Shown one piece after another: positions 41,251 through 51,295 of a DNA stretch of 64,000 nucleotides. Made by a program: the position numbers and the translations under genes. The notes beneath the pieces are model-generated. The model was given only the letters and a program-made list of their open reading frames with translations. It searched no databases and was not told where the DNA came from. Position 1 is the first letter of the stretch, and each line of letters begins with the position of its first letter. Source of the DNA: JBGRQA01 sp041725895 (GTDB taxonomy: Bacteria > Bacteroidota > Bacteroidia > Bacteroidales > Marinifilaceae); NCBI GenBank assembly GCA_041725895.1, contig JBGRQA010000005.1, positions 186,001-250,000 on the forward strand. Direction: 5' to 3'.

Positions 41251-42078
41251 TTGGCGTTTGTGGAACCATTGAAACAGGTATTTTCAGGATTATTAAATTG
41301 GGTGTATCAAACCTTACCATCCTTTTGGGAGGATGTAAAGGATTTCTTGTATCGAAATCGTTATGGGGTAATGGGAACAATTGCTTTCCATATGATACTG
41401 TTAATTCTGTTGCTACTTCTAAAACTTAATACCCGTCGACAGTTTCTGGAATCTGAAATTTTTATCGAAATTCCCGAAGAATTGATTGAGGAGTTGGAAA
41501 AATTAGAAGAGAAGGAAGAACCTGAAGAGCAAAAAGGATTGGCTTCTCCTTCCGAAAGTGTTGAAGAATTATTGAAATCTATTGCAGTGAATCAGGATGT
41601 TCGCGAGAAATCCACCTCTGATCCCGCTGAAAGTGTGGAGAAAATGATAGAGGAAATTCGAAAAGATTTATCGGGAGCAGAGGAATTACAGGCTGGAACT
41701 TCTGATGATGCAGATTTTGTTGCGGATAGTTTGAAATTTATGGAAGAAAGGGAGAAGCAAAAGTTGTTGGACTCCTTACAAAGTATTGTATATAGTGGTC
41801 CCAGTAGTGTGTACTACAAATTGGAAGGGCGCCACCAAGTGTATTTGCCTATTCCTATCTATAAATGTGAGGGGGAAGGATTGATTGTGGTTGAGATAAC
41901 AGTTAATCGTTCCGGTCGGGTTGTGGGCAAAAGAATACAGAAAGAAAAGTCTTCTGTTGACGATCCTTGTCTTTTTGAAGCGGCTCTTTCAGCTTCCGGG
42001 AATTCCAGGTTTAATGCTAGTCCGGAGAGTCCGGTTCACCAAAAAGGAACCATTAGCTATAATTTCGTGAAGCAGTAA
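41251..42078 (+). CDS. TonB-like energy transducer protein
   Basis: About 275 residues. The start is TTG at 41251 or GTG at 41260; no ATG precedes the conserved part. A cytoplasmic stretch is followed by one membrane helix (about 41-57, GTIAFHMILLILLLLLKL), a long acidic Glu-rich linker instead of the usual Pro-rich one, and a C-terminal TonB-like domain (about 200-275) with GLIVVEITVNRSGRVVG. It could energise outer-membrane receptors, but the acidic linker is unusual. Confidence 0.8.
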   Translation: MAFVEPLKQVFSGLLNWVYQTLPSFWEDVKDFLYRNRYGVMGTIAFHMILLILLLLLKLNTRRQFLESEIFIEIPEELIEELEKLEEKEEPEEQKGLASPSESVEELLKSIAVNQDVREKSTSDPAESVEKMIEEIRKDLSGAEELQAGTSDDADFVADSLKFMEEREKQKLLDSLQSIVYSGPSSVYYKLEGRHQVYLPIPIYKCEGEGLIVVEITVNRSGRVVGKRIQKEKSSVDDPCLFEAALSASGNSRFNASPESPVHQKGTISYNFVKQ

Positions 42079-42244
42079 ATTTTCTTCAATATTTAACATT
42101 GTTTTATTCGGAAATGCTGCTTTTTTGATGACTAAACCTCCTTTTTGTTCCGTAAAATGCAATTTTGATCCTTTTTGATAATTTTTTCAGGAATAATTCC
42201 CCGACGTTTCCTATCTTTAACAAACACTTTTAAATACTGGAATA

Positions 42245-43663
42245 ATGGGTTTGTTTTTATCTGCAAAACTCCGTAGAGCCGCTGCCACTTCAAAATTGGA
42301 AGCACAAAGGACGAAATTGGAACAAGAGTACAAGGAATTTATTGCCGTTCAGGAATCACAGGAGTTGAAAGATTATTTGGAATTGGAGCACTACATAAAA
42401 TCTGAGAACTTCAAGATAAAAAAGAAAGAAATTGAATCCCGGAAGTACAAGGGGAGTGCTGCCTGGGAAAAGGAGAAAGCCTATCGTCAGCTGAAAAAAT
42501 CCAAGAAAATTCAAATCTATCTTCAATTGGAAAATTCTTCGGAGTTGAAAGCTTACGAAGTGATGAAAAATTCCGATGAAATTGGTCGGTATTTTAAGTT
42601 GTTACAGCTGGTGAAATCCTCCGGATTTAACAAAAAAGAACTGAGTCAGGAATGGAACGAATTTCAGGAATTAAAAAATTCTTCGAGACTTCAGGAATTT
42701 TTAAAGTTTCGGGAATCAAAAAAACTTCAGATGTTTTTGAAGGTAGAAGGTTCTCCCGATTTGGAAAAATTTAAAGAGCTTGAAGCTTATGTATCCTCAG
42801 ATGAATTTAAAGAGGAAAAAGAATTCCTGATGGATAAGAAGCGTTTCCAAAGAACCGAAGATTTCCAAAAGTTGAAGCAATATCAAGAGTTGAAAGCTTC
42901 TGCTTCGTTTCAAAAGTATTTCAAACTGAAGGAAAAAAATTCCTTTGGGGAATTGAAGAAGTGGCAGCTAACTTTTAGTGATGATTTTGATCAACCCGAA
43001 TTGGATCGGGAAAAGTGGATAACTCGTTACTATTGGGGAGATGTACTTTTACAGGATAGTTATGCCTTGCCTCATGAGAACCATTTTTTTACCGATGGCG
43101 AGAACATTAAGATTTCTGATTCTGTAGCTCGATTGGAAACCCGACAAGAAAAGGTGAAGGGAAAGGTTTGGGATCCTAGTATGGGATTCAATTTTAAAGA
43201 TTTTGAGTACACCTCCGCCTTGATCAGTTCTGGCAAATCTTTTCGACAAAAATATGGAAAATTTGAAGCCAAGATCAAAGTGAGCAAAGCGGAAAGTGTT
43301 TGCCATAGTTTTTGGATGCTTTCTGATCGGGTTTTGCCTCATGTGGATGTATTGAAAACCAGTACGCCCAAAAAGATTCTACCAGGAAGTTTATGGGGAG
43401 AGAACGAAAATCCTAAGATGAGTGTTTCTAAAATTAAGGGGATTGATTTCACCAAAGATTATTTTATTTACACCTTGGAATGGTCGGCTGAAAAGCTGGT
43501 TTGGAAAATAAATAATGTTGTAGTGAAGGAGCAAAAGGAAGGAGTTCCTCAAGAGCCTATGTACGTTATTTTTAGTTCTGGTCTTAACAATTCTAAAGTG
43601 AATGGTCACCTACCTGCTTGTATGGAAATTGACTGGGTGAAGTGCTATCAAAAAGTTGAATAA
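42245..43663 (+). CDS. GH16-fold protein with helical repeats; catalytic acids lost
   Basis: 472 residues. The N-terminal half (about 1-235) is charged and helical, with repeating units around SxxLKxYxxL and SxxFKxxK (e.g. SSELKAYEVMKNSDEIGRYF). The C-terminal half (about 245-470) is a GH16/LamG-like sandwich: FSDDFDQPELDREKW, ETRQEKVKGKVWD, GKSFRQKYGKFEAKIKVS and the typical end MEIDWVKCYQ. The catalytic ExDxxE motif should stand after SFWML but reads HVDVLK at about 364-369, so both Glu are replaced (His and Lys). It is likely a carbohydrate-binding or structural protein. No signal peptide is visible. Confidence 0.82.
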   Translation: MGLFLSAKLRRAAATSKLEAQRTKLEQEYKEFIAVQESQELKDYLELEHYIKSENFKIKKKEIESRKYKGSAAWEKEKAYRQLKKSKKIQIYLQLENSSELKAYEVMKNSDEIGRYFKLLQLVKSSGFNKKELSQEWNEFQELKNSSRLQEFLKFRESKKLQMFLKVEGSPDLEKFKELEAYVSSDEFKEEKEFLMDKKRFQRTEDFQKLKQYQELKASASFQKYFKLKEKNSFGELKKWQLTFSDDFDQPELDREKWITRYYWGDVLLQDSYALPHENHFFTDGENIKISDSVARLETRQEKVKGKVWDPSMGFNFKDFEYTSALISSGKSFRQKYGKFEAKIKVSKAESVCHSFWMLSDRVLPHVDVLKTSTPKKILPGSLWGENENPKMSVSKIKGIDFTKDYFIYTLEWSAEKLVWKINNVVVKEQKEGVPQEPMYVIFSSGLNNSKVNGHLPACMEIDWVKCYQKVE

Positions 43664-43685
43664 CTCAGGAATAAATAATCATTCG

Positions 43686-43719
43686 AAAAATGCGCATAGT
43701 TGATTCTATGTGCATTTTT
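43686..43719. terminator. Bidirectional terminator
   Basis: AAAAATGCGCATAG / CTATGTGCATTTTT (one G-T pair) with a 6-base loop, between convergent genes. Confidence 0.87.
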
Positions 43720-43743
43720 TGTTTGGATAAGATAGAGTGAAGA

Positions 43744-44343
43744 TTAATTAAGAGAAGTCCCAATATTGTAAACACTGTAATAGTTGTCCATTGATTTTGA
43801 AAGGCACTCTTTCAATTCGTCCAGTTCCTCTTCTTCCAATTCATTCTCCTCCCAATAGGTGAGGAGAATATTTAGATAATCCTTTATTAGTGCTGGATTG
43901 GTATCCAAACCAAGATCATTTCGTAGCAACAGATTAAATTCGGCAAACCATAGCAATACTATCTTGTGCTCATGAACCGAACCTTCAACAAAGGAACTGA
44001 GATGTTTGAATTCAAGAAATTTTCGAATGGTATTCTCCGAAGCGAAGAAGTACAGACGGGTTCCCAACTCCATGTATTCTTTAAGTAGTCGCTTGTAATT
44101 GCTTTTGCTCTTTTTCTCGCTGAGCATTTTTAAGAAAAAGGCATTAATACGGAAGTATTCTTCTCTTTGTTCAAGGATTGAGGAAGCTTCCTTGTGCCCT
44201 GATTTCTTTTGGGGAATATCTTTGGTCGCAGAAGGGAAGGTCGTGAATTTGTTTTCAAGTGACCTGAATCGGATCCAGAAGAAAATTCCGGAGCCAATAA
44301 GTAAAGCCAATATGGCTATTTGGAGAGTTAAAATTACCATCAT
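43744..44343 (-). CDS. Membrane-anchored helical hypothetical protein
   Basis: 199 residues. One N-terminal membrane helix (LTLQIAILALLIGSGIFFWI), then a soluble, mostly helical region with an acidic stretch LEEEELDELKECL. I recognise no family. It is monocistronic, convergent with the GH16-like gene. Confidence 0.7.
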   Translation of the reverse strand: MMVILTLQIAILALLIGSGIFFWIRFRSLENKFTTFPSATKDIPQKKSGHKEASSILEQREEYFRINAFFLKMLSEKKSKSNYKRLLKEYMELGTRLYFFASENTIRKFLEFKHLSSFVEGSVHEHKIVLLWFAEFNLLLRNDLGLDTNPALIKDYLNILLTYWEENELEEEELDELKECLSKSMDNYYSVYNIGTSLN

Positions 44344-44662
44344 TAAGATTAGTTAGTGGGTTGAAAAAGATTCTGGTTAGTTTAAGTAATGTTAATACCT
44401 TCATATTTAGTAAATTACTCAATTTTATTAACATCTCAAAATAGAAGAAATTAGATTTTATTTACTTGCAGTATTTTAATGTAAATAGGATAATTTGATT
44501 GATGAGAAAAATAAATTTTTAGGGTAGTTGTGGCTAAAAATTGGAGAAATTGGCTGAAAGGGGAATAGGGATGAAGGGTTTTTTATCTTTTTAGTTCCAA
44601 ATGATAAAAAAAACCACGATTCGAAGAATCGTGGTTCAAGTCGGTTATAAGAAAGTTGGATT
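44344..44662. other. Intergenic region with the efflux operon terminator
   Basis: 319 AT-rich bases between two minus-strand genes. It holds the promoter side of the 43744-44343 gene and the hairpin at 44612-44636. No gene seen. Confidence 0.5.
44612..44636 (-). terminator. Terminator of the RND efflux operon
   Basis: AACCACGATTC-GAA-GAATCGTGGTT, an 11-pair perfect stem; on the minus strand it runs into eight T. Confidence 0.92.
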
Positions 44663-47600
44663 CTATTTTTTTCCAAACAGTTTGTACATCCTGTGTTCTA
44701 TTTGAGTAGACAAACGGAACATAACCGGTGCAATAATTAGGGTTAGGAAGGTAGCAACGGTTAATCCGAAAATTACCGTCCATGACATTGGACCCCAGAA
44801 TGCAGTACTGTCACCTCCAAAGGATAAGTGAGGGTTAAACTCACTAAACAGGGTAAAGAAATTGAAGTTCATACCAATAGCCAGGGGCAACAATCCTAAA
44901 ACTGTGGTAATGGCAGTCAGCAATACCGGACGCAAGCGGGTTTTTCCTGCTTTTGCAATACAGGTGATTTCTTCCTCACTGCTTAGGAATTGCTTTTCAT
45001 CCAGATTCAAACTCTTTTTCCTGCGTTTCCGCAATAAGTCGATGTAGTCGATCAATACAATTCCATTGTTAACAACAATTCCCGCAAGGGAAATAATACC
45101 GATACCTGTCATCAGAATTACGAATTGCATGCTAAAAATGCGAAGTCCGAGGAATACACCAATGGTACTGAATAGTACTGTAATCATGATAATCAATGGT
45201 TTAATGGCCGAGTTGAACTGGCTTACCAGGATCAGAGTGATTAAGGAAAGAGCAATCAGCAGGGCTTTCATAAGGAATGCACTGGTTTCATTTTGTTCTT
45301 CCTGCTCTCCTGTCATTTTATACTTGTAGCCCTTAGGCATCACGAAGTCGGCCATTAAGACCCGAATACGGTCGTTGATGGCATTGGCATTAAAACCTTC
45401 TTTTACATTGGAATAAACTGTAACGATACGTTTGTTTTCGATGCGGTTGATTCTTTCATAAGTAGTTCCATAGCTGTAGGAAGCCACAGATGAAATAGGT
45501 ACTTGAACCAACTTACCAGTTACAGGACTCATGCAATTGATCTTCTGGTTCATTAGAGCCGGAACATCGTAGCGGTATTTGTCCGCCAAACGCAACATGA
45601 TATCGTACTCATCCTCTCCTTCCTTGTATTTGGAGACTTTCAATCCGTAAAGGGCATTTCTCAGGGCTCTTGCTACCTGGTTGGTTGACAATCCGAAGCG
45701 GCGCACTTTGTCACGATCAATATGGATTTGCATCTCCGGTTTTCCCTGATCCAGATCCAGCTTCAATTCCTCAATTCCAGGAATGCGGTCTTTGTCAATC
45801 ATCTGCTTCACATTATCTGCAATGCGCAACAAGCTATTGAAATCGTCCCCTGATATTTCAATATTGATAGGTTTTCCAACCGGAGGTCCATGAGAATCTT
45901 TCTCCACAAAAATCTTGGCACCAATAAATCCTTCAAAGTTTTGACTCAGTTGTTTCATCAATTCCGAAGTATTGATTCCATCCCGTAATTTAAATTCTAC
46001 AAAAGATATTGTTGTCAGGGATTTGTTCGCCGCACGAGATCCCTCAAACATACCTCCTTTTCCGGAACCAACATTCGTTGTAATGGATTTGATGATATGC
46101 TGATAAGGTTGCATCGTGTTGAATACGATAGCTTCTACTTTGCTGGAAATTTCATTGGTCTTATGAATATCAGTTCCCAAAGGCAGTTCCATTGTTACAT
46201 AAATGGACTGTGGGTTACTATCAGGGAAGAAAACCACAGGAGGCTCAGAACTAAAATAGAAGACAATGGAAAAAATCATAAGGAAGAAAGTTCCGATAAA
46301 GAACAGAACCGGACGGATTCCTCTTAGGGCAAAGCGAAGAGCGCGCTCGTATACATTTTCCAGTATGGCAAGGAAACGCAGTTGGAACCATCTTGCAAAA
46401 GGTTTCAAGACAAACAGGTTTAGTGCCATCAGGAAACCAATACAAGCAAAAATGTTAGCCCAGATGTAATTTCCAACCATATAAAACGGAAGAGAAATGG
46501 TAACAAAAATTCCAACGCGGATCAATGTTTTGCGAACGGGCATCTTATCCTGAATGTTGTCTCTCTTAACAAAACTGGCAGTAAATACCGGGTTTAGAAT
46601 CAGAGCAACGAACAGTGAGGAAGCCAAAACAATGATAAGGGTAATTGGCAGATACTTCATGAATTCACCCATAACACCACCCCACATGATTAAGGGGAAA
46701 AAGGCAGCCAAGGTAGTGGCTGTTGAAGCAATAATGGGAACAGCAATTTCACTAACACCTTTCTTAGTAGCTTCCATAGGAGACAGCCCTTCTTCGTGTA
46801 GTCGGTAAACATTTTCAACTACCACAATCGCATTGTCTACCAGCATTCCCAAAGCAAGAATTAGTGAGAAGAGGATCATGTTGTTGATGGTATAGCCCAT
46901 TTGGCTCAATACGATAAATGAGATGAACATACTCATTGGAATGGCCAGACCCGAGAACAGGGCATTTCGTAATCCCATAAACAGATAAAGGATCAGGATT
47001 ACCAACAGCATCCCCATGATGATAGAGTTCTCCAGATCGTTGATCTGGTTGCGTACCATTTCTGATGAATCATCGGTAACGGTTACTTTCAAACCCTTTG
47101 GAAGGCTTCCGGTTTCCTTCTCCTCCTTAATAATTTCATAAATCTTATCGGTGGCCGAAAGCAGGTTTTCACCAGACTTTTTAACAATCGATAATGATAC
47201 TACGGGATGGTTATCCAAACGGGAGATGGACGAAAGTTCTTCGTAGCCATCGACCACTTCTGCCAGATCTTTCAGGTAGATTACCTTTCCATTGATTACC
47301 TTAACAATGGTATTGCTAATTTGATCCATGTTGGTGTAATCGGCACTGGTACGGATACTGCGTCGGGTATTGTCGGTAATTAATGTTCCTGCACTTACCG
47401 TTACGTTTTCATCGTTAACGGCAGTTTCCACATCCCGGAAACTAACCCCATTGGCTTGCATTTTGTGCAAGTCGGCATTGATCTTGATTTCTCTTTCATC
47501 AATCCCTTTGATATCGGCTTCTGATATTTCAGGTAGGGATTCGAACTGATCCTGAAGTTCTTCAGCAAATTCCTTCAGATCATCCAAACCGTAATCCCCC

Positions 47601-48085
47601 GAGAGGTTTACATTCAGAATAGGGAAGTCAGCTACATCGATGTCTTCTACCAGAGGATCGGTATCCAGATCATCAGGAAGTTCACTCTTGGCCTTGTCCA
47701 CTTCATCTTTGGTTTCCTGCAGAGCTTGTTTGATGGGAATGTCTGTGTTGAATTCCACTACAATCACACTCATATCTTCATAGGAAGCAGAGGAAAGTTT
47801 CTTTACCCCTTTCAGGTTTTTTAATTCTTTTTCGATGGGGCGGGTAATCAGGTTTTCAATATCTACTGGCGAGTTGCCCGGATAGGCAGTTTGCACCATG
47901 ATTTGAGGAATTACCACCTCGGGGAAAAGTTCCCGAGGCATCTCCTTATAGGAGAACATCCCAAACACACATAGCAGAGCCGTTAGAATAAAGATGGAGT
48001 TCTTATTCCTTAGGGCTGCAAATGTGGGTTTGAACTGACGTTGAATTGTTTCAACGATTGTATTTTTCTTTTCGTTATTTTCCAT
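44663..48085 (-). CDS. RND efflux transporter permease (AcrB/MdtBC-like)
   Basis: About 1140 residues from the ATG at 48083-48085; an upstream TTG abuts the previous stop. Twelve membrane helices in the RND layout and two large periplasmic loops. The proton-relay Asp is in LALGMLVDNAIVVVENVYRL. Conserved N-terminal segments EMPRELFPEVVIPQI and TAYPGNSPVDIENLITRPIE are present. It exports drugs, lipids or other small molecules using proton motive force. It is the last gene of a TetR-TolC-adaptor-RND operon. Confidence 0.96.
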   Translation of the reverse strand: MENNEKKNTIVETIQRQFKPTFAALRNKNSIFILTALLCVFGMFSYKEMPRELFPEVVIPQIMVQTAYPGNSPVDIENLITRPIEKELKNLKGVKKLSSASYEDMSVIVVEFNTDIPIKQALQETKDEVDKAKSELPDDLDTDPLVEDIDVADFPILNVNLSGDYGLDDLKEFAEELQDQFESLPEISEADIKGIDEREIKINADLHKMQANGVSFRDVETAVNDENVTVSAGTLITDNTRRSIRTSADYTNMDQISNTIVKVINGKVIYLKDLAEVVDGYEELSSISRLDNHPVVSLSIVKKSGENLLSATDKIYEIIKEEKETGSLPKGLKVTVTDDSSEMVRNQINDLENSIIMGMLLVILILYLFMGLRNALFSGLAIPMSMFISFIVLSQMGYTINNMILFSLILALGMLVDNAIVVVENVYRLHEEGLSPMEATKKGVSEIAVPIIASTATTLAAFFPLIMWGGVMGEFMKYLPITLIIVLASSLFVALILNPVFTASFVKRDNIQDKMPVRKTLIRVGIFVTISLPFYMVGNYIWANIFACIGFLMALNLFVLKPFARWFQLRFLAILENVYERALRFALRGIRPVLFFIGTFFLMIFSIVFYFSSEPPVVFFPDSNPQSIYVTMELPLGTDIHKTNEISSKVEAIVFNTMQPYQHIIKSITTNVGSGKGGMFEGSRAANKSLTTISFVEFKLRDGINTSELMKQLSQNFEGFIGAKIFVEKDSHGPPVGKPINIEISGDDFNSLLRIADNVKQMIDKDRIPGIEELKLDLDQGKPEMQIHIDRDKVRRFGLSTNQVARALRNALYGLKVSKYKEGEDEYDIMLRLADKYRYDVPALMNQKINCMSPVTGKLVQVPISSVASYSYGTTYERINRIENKRIVTVYSNVKEGFNANAINDRIRVLMADFVMPKGYKYKMTGEQEEQNETSAFLMKALLIALSLITLILVSQFNSAIKPLIIMITVLFSTIGVFLGLRIFSMQFVILMTGIGIISLAGIVVNNGIVLIDYIDLLRKRRKKSLNLDEKQFLSSEEEITCIAKAGKTRLRPVLLTAITTVLGLLPLAIGMNFNFFTLFSEFNPHLSFGGDSTAFWGPMSWTVIFGLTVATFLTLIIAPVMFRLSTQIEHRMYKLFGKK

Positions 48086-48100
48086 TTTTAAGCCATTCAA

Positions 48101-49222
48101 TTAGTTGATGCTTACTTCGGTTCCGTTCACTACTTGTGTGTAACCTTCTGTGATAATTGAATCACCCAGTGACAATCCTTCTGCAATCATAGACTGGTTG
48201 TTGTAGGTTTTGCTCACTTTCACGTAAACCTTACGGGCTACAGTATGGTTGTTTTCTTTCTTAGCTACGTACAGGTACTGTCCTTTAAAATCCTGTTTGA
48301 TAATAATAGAAGGAACTACCAGGGCATCCTCCTGGGCAAAATCCCGGATCTTAACCAATGAAATCAGATTTGGTTTGATTAAGTGTTGTGGGTTGTTCAG
48401 GTTGATGCGAATCTTGAAGCTTCGGTTTCCCGGATCAATTACATTGGAAGTGCGATAGATGGGCGCTTCGGTTTGAAAATTGATGGCAGGGAAATCCAGT
48501 TGAGCAGGAGCACCAGCTTTGATTTGAGTAAGGAAACTTTCCGATACATCACCTTCAACATACACCTTATTGATGTTTACCAATTGTGCAAAAGGTGTTT
48601 GAGGTGTAGCCAACTCTCCTTTTTTCTGGAAGATTTCATCCACAATACCATTGAATGGAGCGCGAATTACTGCCATATCCAATTGGGCTTCCAGGGCTTC
48701 CAGTTTTTGCTCCAGGGCTTCTTTTGATGATTTGGCCTCCAGGTATTGTATTTCCGATCCAATCTTCTGGTTCCACAAATTCTTCTGACGTTCGAACATA
48801 GTGGTGGACAGCTTCAGGTTGATTTTTACTTCATCAATGTTTCGTTGAATCTGAGAGGTATTCAAGCGACCCAATACACAACCTTTTTTCACTTTTTGTC
48901 CTTCAACCACATCAATACTTACAATGTTACCGGAAGCTTCGGGGCTGATGCGAATATTCTTATCCGCTTCCACATTCCCGGTAATCTGAATGTAATGTTC
49001 GAAACGGGAATTCTCCAGGGTTTGTATTTTTACGGGTATAATGTTCTGATCCGGTTGACTGGATTTCACTTCCTTTTCGAGAGTGGCAATTTTCTTTTTG
49101 AGTGCCACCATCTCCTTTTTGTAGGCTTTCAGTTGAGCCTCCTTGTCTTCAGATTGATTGGCATCTTTGGCTGAACAGGCAAACAGTAAAGGAATGATTC
49201 CTGCTATTAAAAGTCGTTTCAT
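48101..49222 (-). CDS. RND periplasmic adaptor (membrane fusion) lipoprotein
   Basis: About 373 residues from the ATG at 49220-49222, the start of the lipoprotein signal KRLLIAGIIPLLFACS. A coiled coil (LKKKIATLEKEV) comes first, then a barrel-sandwich lipoyl domain (GNIVSIDVVEGQKVKKGCVL), a helical hairpin (about 130-190) and the beta-barrel domains with VIRAPFNGIVDEIF. It joins the RND pump to TolC. The RND gene follows within 16 bases. Confidence 0.94.
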   Translation of the reverse strand: MKRLLIAGIIPLLFACSAKDANQSEDKEAQLKAYKKEMVALKKKIATLEKEVKSSQPDQNIIPVKIQTLENSRFEHYIQITGNVEADKNIRISPEASGNIVSIDVVEGQKVKKGCVLGRLNTSQIQRNIDEVKINLKLSTTMFERQKNLWNQKIGSEIQYLEAKSSKEALEQKLEALEAQLDMAVIRAPFNGIVDEIFQKKGELATPQTPFAQLVNINKVYVEGDVSESFLTQIKAGAPAQLDFPAINFQTEAPIYRTSNVIDPGNRSFKIRINLNNPQHLIKPNLISLVKIRDFAQEDALVVPSIIIKQDFKGQYLYVAKKENNHTVARKVYVKVSKTYNNQSMIAEGLSLGDSIITEGYTQVVNGTEVSIN

Positions 49223-49253
49223 ACTATAATTGGTTAGTGTGGTTTCTGAATTG

Positions 49254-50603
49254 TTATAAATTTCCAAGTGCTTTATCGAAATTGATTTTCGCTTTCAGCA
49301 ATTCCAGAGTGGAACTGATGTAAGTTGCGTGAGAGTTTAGGTACTGCTGCTCGTTTTGTGATAGTTCAGTACTGCTCGAGATCCCTTCGTTGAATTTGAT
49401 TCGGGTACGGTCGTAAATTCTTTTGGCAATCTCCAGACCTTCCAAATCGTTCTCGTACTTTTCTTTGGCATTCATTAAGTTGGTGTACGAAATGGTAATC
49501 TCCTTCTTCAGATTCTGTTGGGTCATTAGCATCTCGTTTTCCAGCTTGTGGAAGTTAATTTTCTCCTGCTTTATCTTAGACGTTCTTTGAAAAGAGGTAA
49601 AGATGGGCAATGAGAGTTTCAAGCCAATCATGGAAGAAGTAAACCAGGGAACCTCTCTGTCGAATACATTGGAAAGATCGGTACTGGTGTTTTTTCCATA
49701 GTTGTAGAATGCGGATACCTTGGGCAAAAACTTGACTTGCTCGTTTCGCAACACCAATTTTTGAGCCTTTAACTGAGTATCCATAATCCGGTAATCGATA
49801 TGGTTGGATACATTGTAATCTACATTTTCCGATTGTTTCAAACGAATTGGATTCACGAATTGGTCCAAATTGTCCTTCAAATTAATCGAATTGTCAATAT
49901 CCATTCCCATAGAGAATTTCAAAAGAGTGCGTGCAACTTTAATTTGTCGTTTGGCATCGGCCAGTTGGTTCTGCGATGTTTTCTTCATCAGTCGCACCTG
50001 GTCTACATCCAGCTCTTCCTTAAAACCATTTTCGTAGAAAGCTTTTGTTTCCTTCAGAGTGGTTTCGGTTACCTCCAGGTTTTCCTTAATGGTTTTCAGG
50101 TTATCCTGGGCTACCAGTACCAGGTAGTAGGCCTGGGCCACTGCATCTCTGATTTCAATTTCGGTTTTCTCTTTTTGGTCTTTGGTTAATTGAACAAAGA
50201 CTTTGGCTGCCATGGTTCCCACAATATACGAACCATCAAAAAGTAGTTGGGTAGCATTTACGGTAGCAGAACTACTGTATTTCTGTCCAAATTTGATGGG
50301 GGTAAAAGTTCCGGCTTCCCCTCCAAAAAATTCAGCAGGAAGAAGCGACACGGGCAGATTCAAATTGTTGTTGTAATCGGCAGAAGCATTTACCTGGGGC
50401 AGACCATCGGCAATGGTTTCCCATACCTTTTTTTTGGCGGCGGCCAGGTCGTAGTTCACGCTTTTTAAAGAGTAGGAATTCTCCAGTGCGTAGGCCTGGG
50501 CTTCCTGCAGACTAAATTGTTCTCCATTCCCGGTTTGAGCCCAAAGAGAGCCGGCCAGAATGCTCTGAACAACAAAGGTTGCGGTTAGTAGGATGTTTTT
50601 CAT
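49254..50603 (-). CDS. TolC-family outer membrane efflux protein
   Basis: 449 residues with a signal peptide (ILLTATFVVQSILAGSLWAQ). Two tandem OEP halves form the TolC fold, with FSLQEAQAYALENSYSLKSV and SSTELSQNEQQYLNSHATYI. It supplies the outer-membrane channel of the pump. It could also serve the C39/HlyD peptide exporter, which has no TolC in view (inference). Confidence 0.95.
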   Translation of the reverse strand: MKNILLTATFVVQSILAGSLWAQTGNGEQFSLQEAQAYALENSYSLKSVNYDLAAAKKKVWETIADGLPQVNASADYNNNLNLPVSLLPAEFFGGEAGTFTPIKFGQKYSSSATVNATQLLFDGSYIVGTMAAKVFVQLTKDQKEKTEIEIRDAVAQAYYLVLVAQDNLKTIKENLEVTETTLKETKAFYENGFKEELDVDQVRLMKKTSQNQLADAKRQIKVARTLLKFSMGMDIDNSINLKDNLDQFVNPIRLKQSENVDYNVSNHIDYRIMDTQLKAQKLVLRNEQVKFLPKVSAFYNYGKNTSTDLSNVFDREVPWFTSSMIGLKLSLPIFTSFQRTSKIKQEKINFHKLENEMLMTQQNLKKEITISYTNLMNAKEKYENDLEGLEIAKRIYDRTRIKFNEGISSSTELSQNEQQYLNSHATYISSTLELLKAKINFDKALGNL

Positions 50604-50647
50604 TCGTTAATTATTTGTTTTTTGTGGTTTCAGAATCCCTCAAACCT

Positions 50648-51295
50648 TTACTGTGGATTGGTTTGATATTCTTCCTGAGTTGAAGATTGCTTTAATTTTT
50701 GATTCAGATAATCAATACCTTTCGGACTGCAAATACCATGCAAATGATAGAGGGTTAACTCCCGGTGAAGTTCAACACTTCGCATTTCCTGCAGGGTGAA
50801 ATGTTGAAATTCTTCTCTCCAGAAATTGATGTAGAATTGTACCAGCATTCGACTGATAAAGTCTTTGTTGAAATTGTCTCGAAACAATCCCTCTGTAATC
50901 CCTTGATCCAGGTTGGAGTGGATTTCTTTCCGAAAAACTTTCAAGCGGATGCCATTGAATTTATTCCATAAATCAGGATAATATTTCTCTAAATCAAAGT
51001 CCAGAGATTTATGGGTTTGTTTGATAATATCGGATACAAATAGGTCGAAAGCCAGGTATTTATCAATGGCATTTAGGCCTTTCAATTTTTCAGCATTAAA
51101 GGAGAACATAGGATTGTCCATTCGCCATTGAAGTGACTGGTCGATCAAGTCTTTCTTGTTGGTGAAGAAATTGTATAAAGTTTTTTTGGATATTCCCAAC
51201 TCCCGCGAAACATCATCCATGGTAACACTTCTAATCCCATACTGGCAATAGAGGTTACACGCCTTCTCCATTATTTTACTTTTTTGTTCTTCCAT
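50648..51295 (-). CDS. TetR-family transcriptional regulator
   Basis: About 215 residues from the ATG at 51293-51295. The N-terminal HTH is typical: YGIRSVTMDDVSRELGISKK, then TLYNFFTNKKDLI. The ligand-binding half is helical without clear pocket marks. It is the first gene of the efflux operon (44 bases before tolC-like), so it probably represses its own operon. Confidence 0.94.
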   Translation of the reverse strand: MEEQKSKIMEKACNLYCQYGIRSVTMDDVSRELGISKKTLYNFFTNKKDLIDQSLQWRMDNPMFSFNAEKLKGLNAIDKYLAFDLFVSDIIKQTHKSLDFDLEKYYPDLWNKFNGIRLKVFRKEIHSNLDQGITEGLFRDNFNKDFISRMLVQFYINFWREEFQHFTLQEMRSVELHRELTLYHLHGICSPKGIDYLNQKLKQSSTQEEYQTNPQ

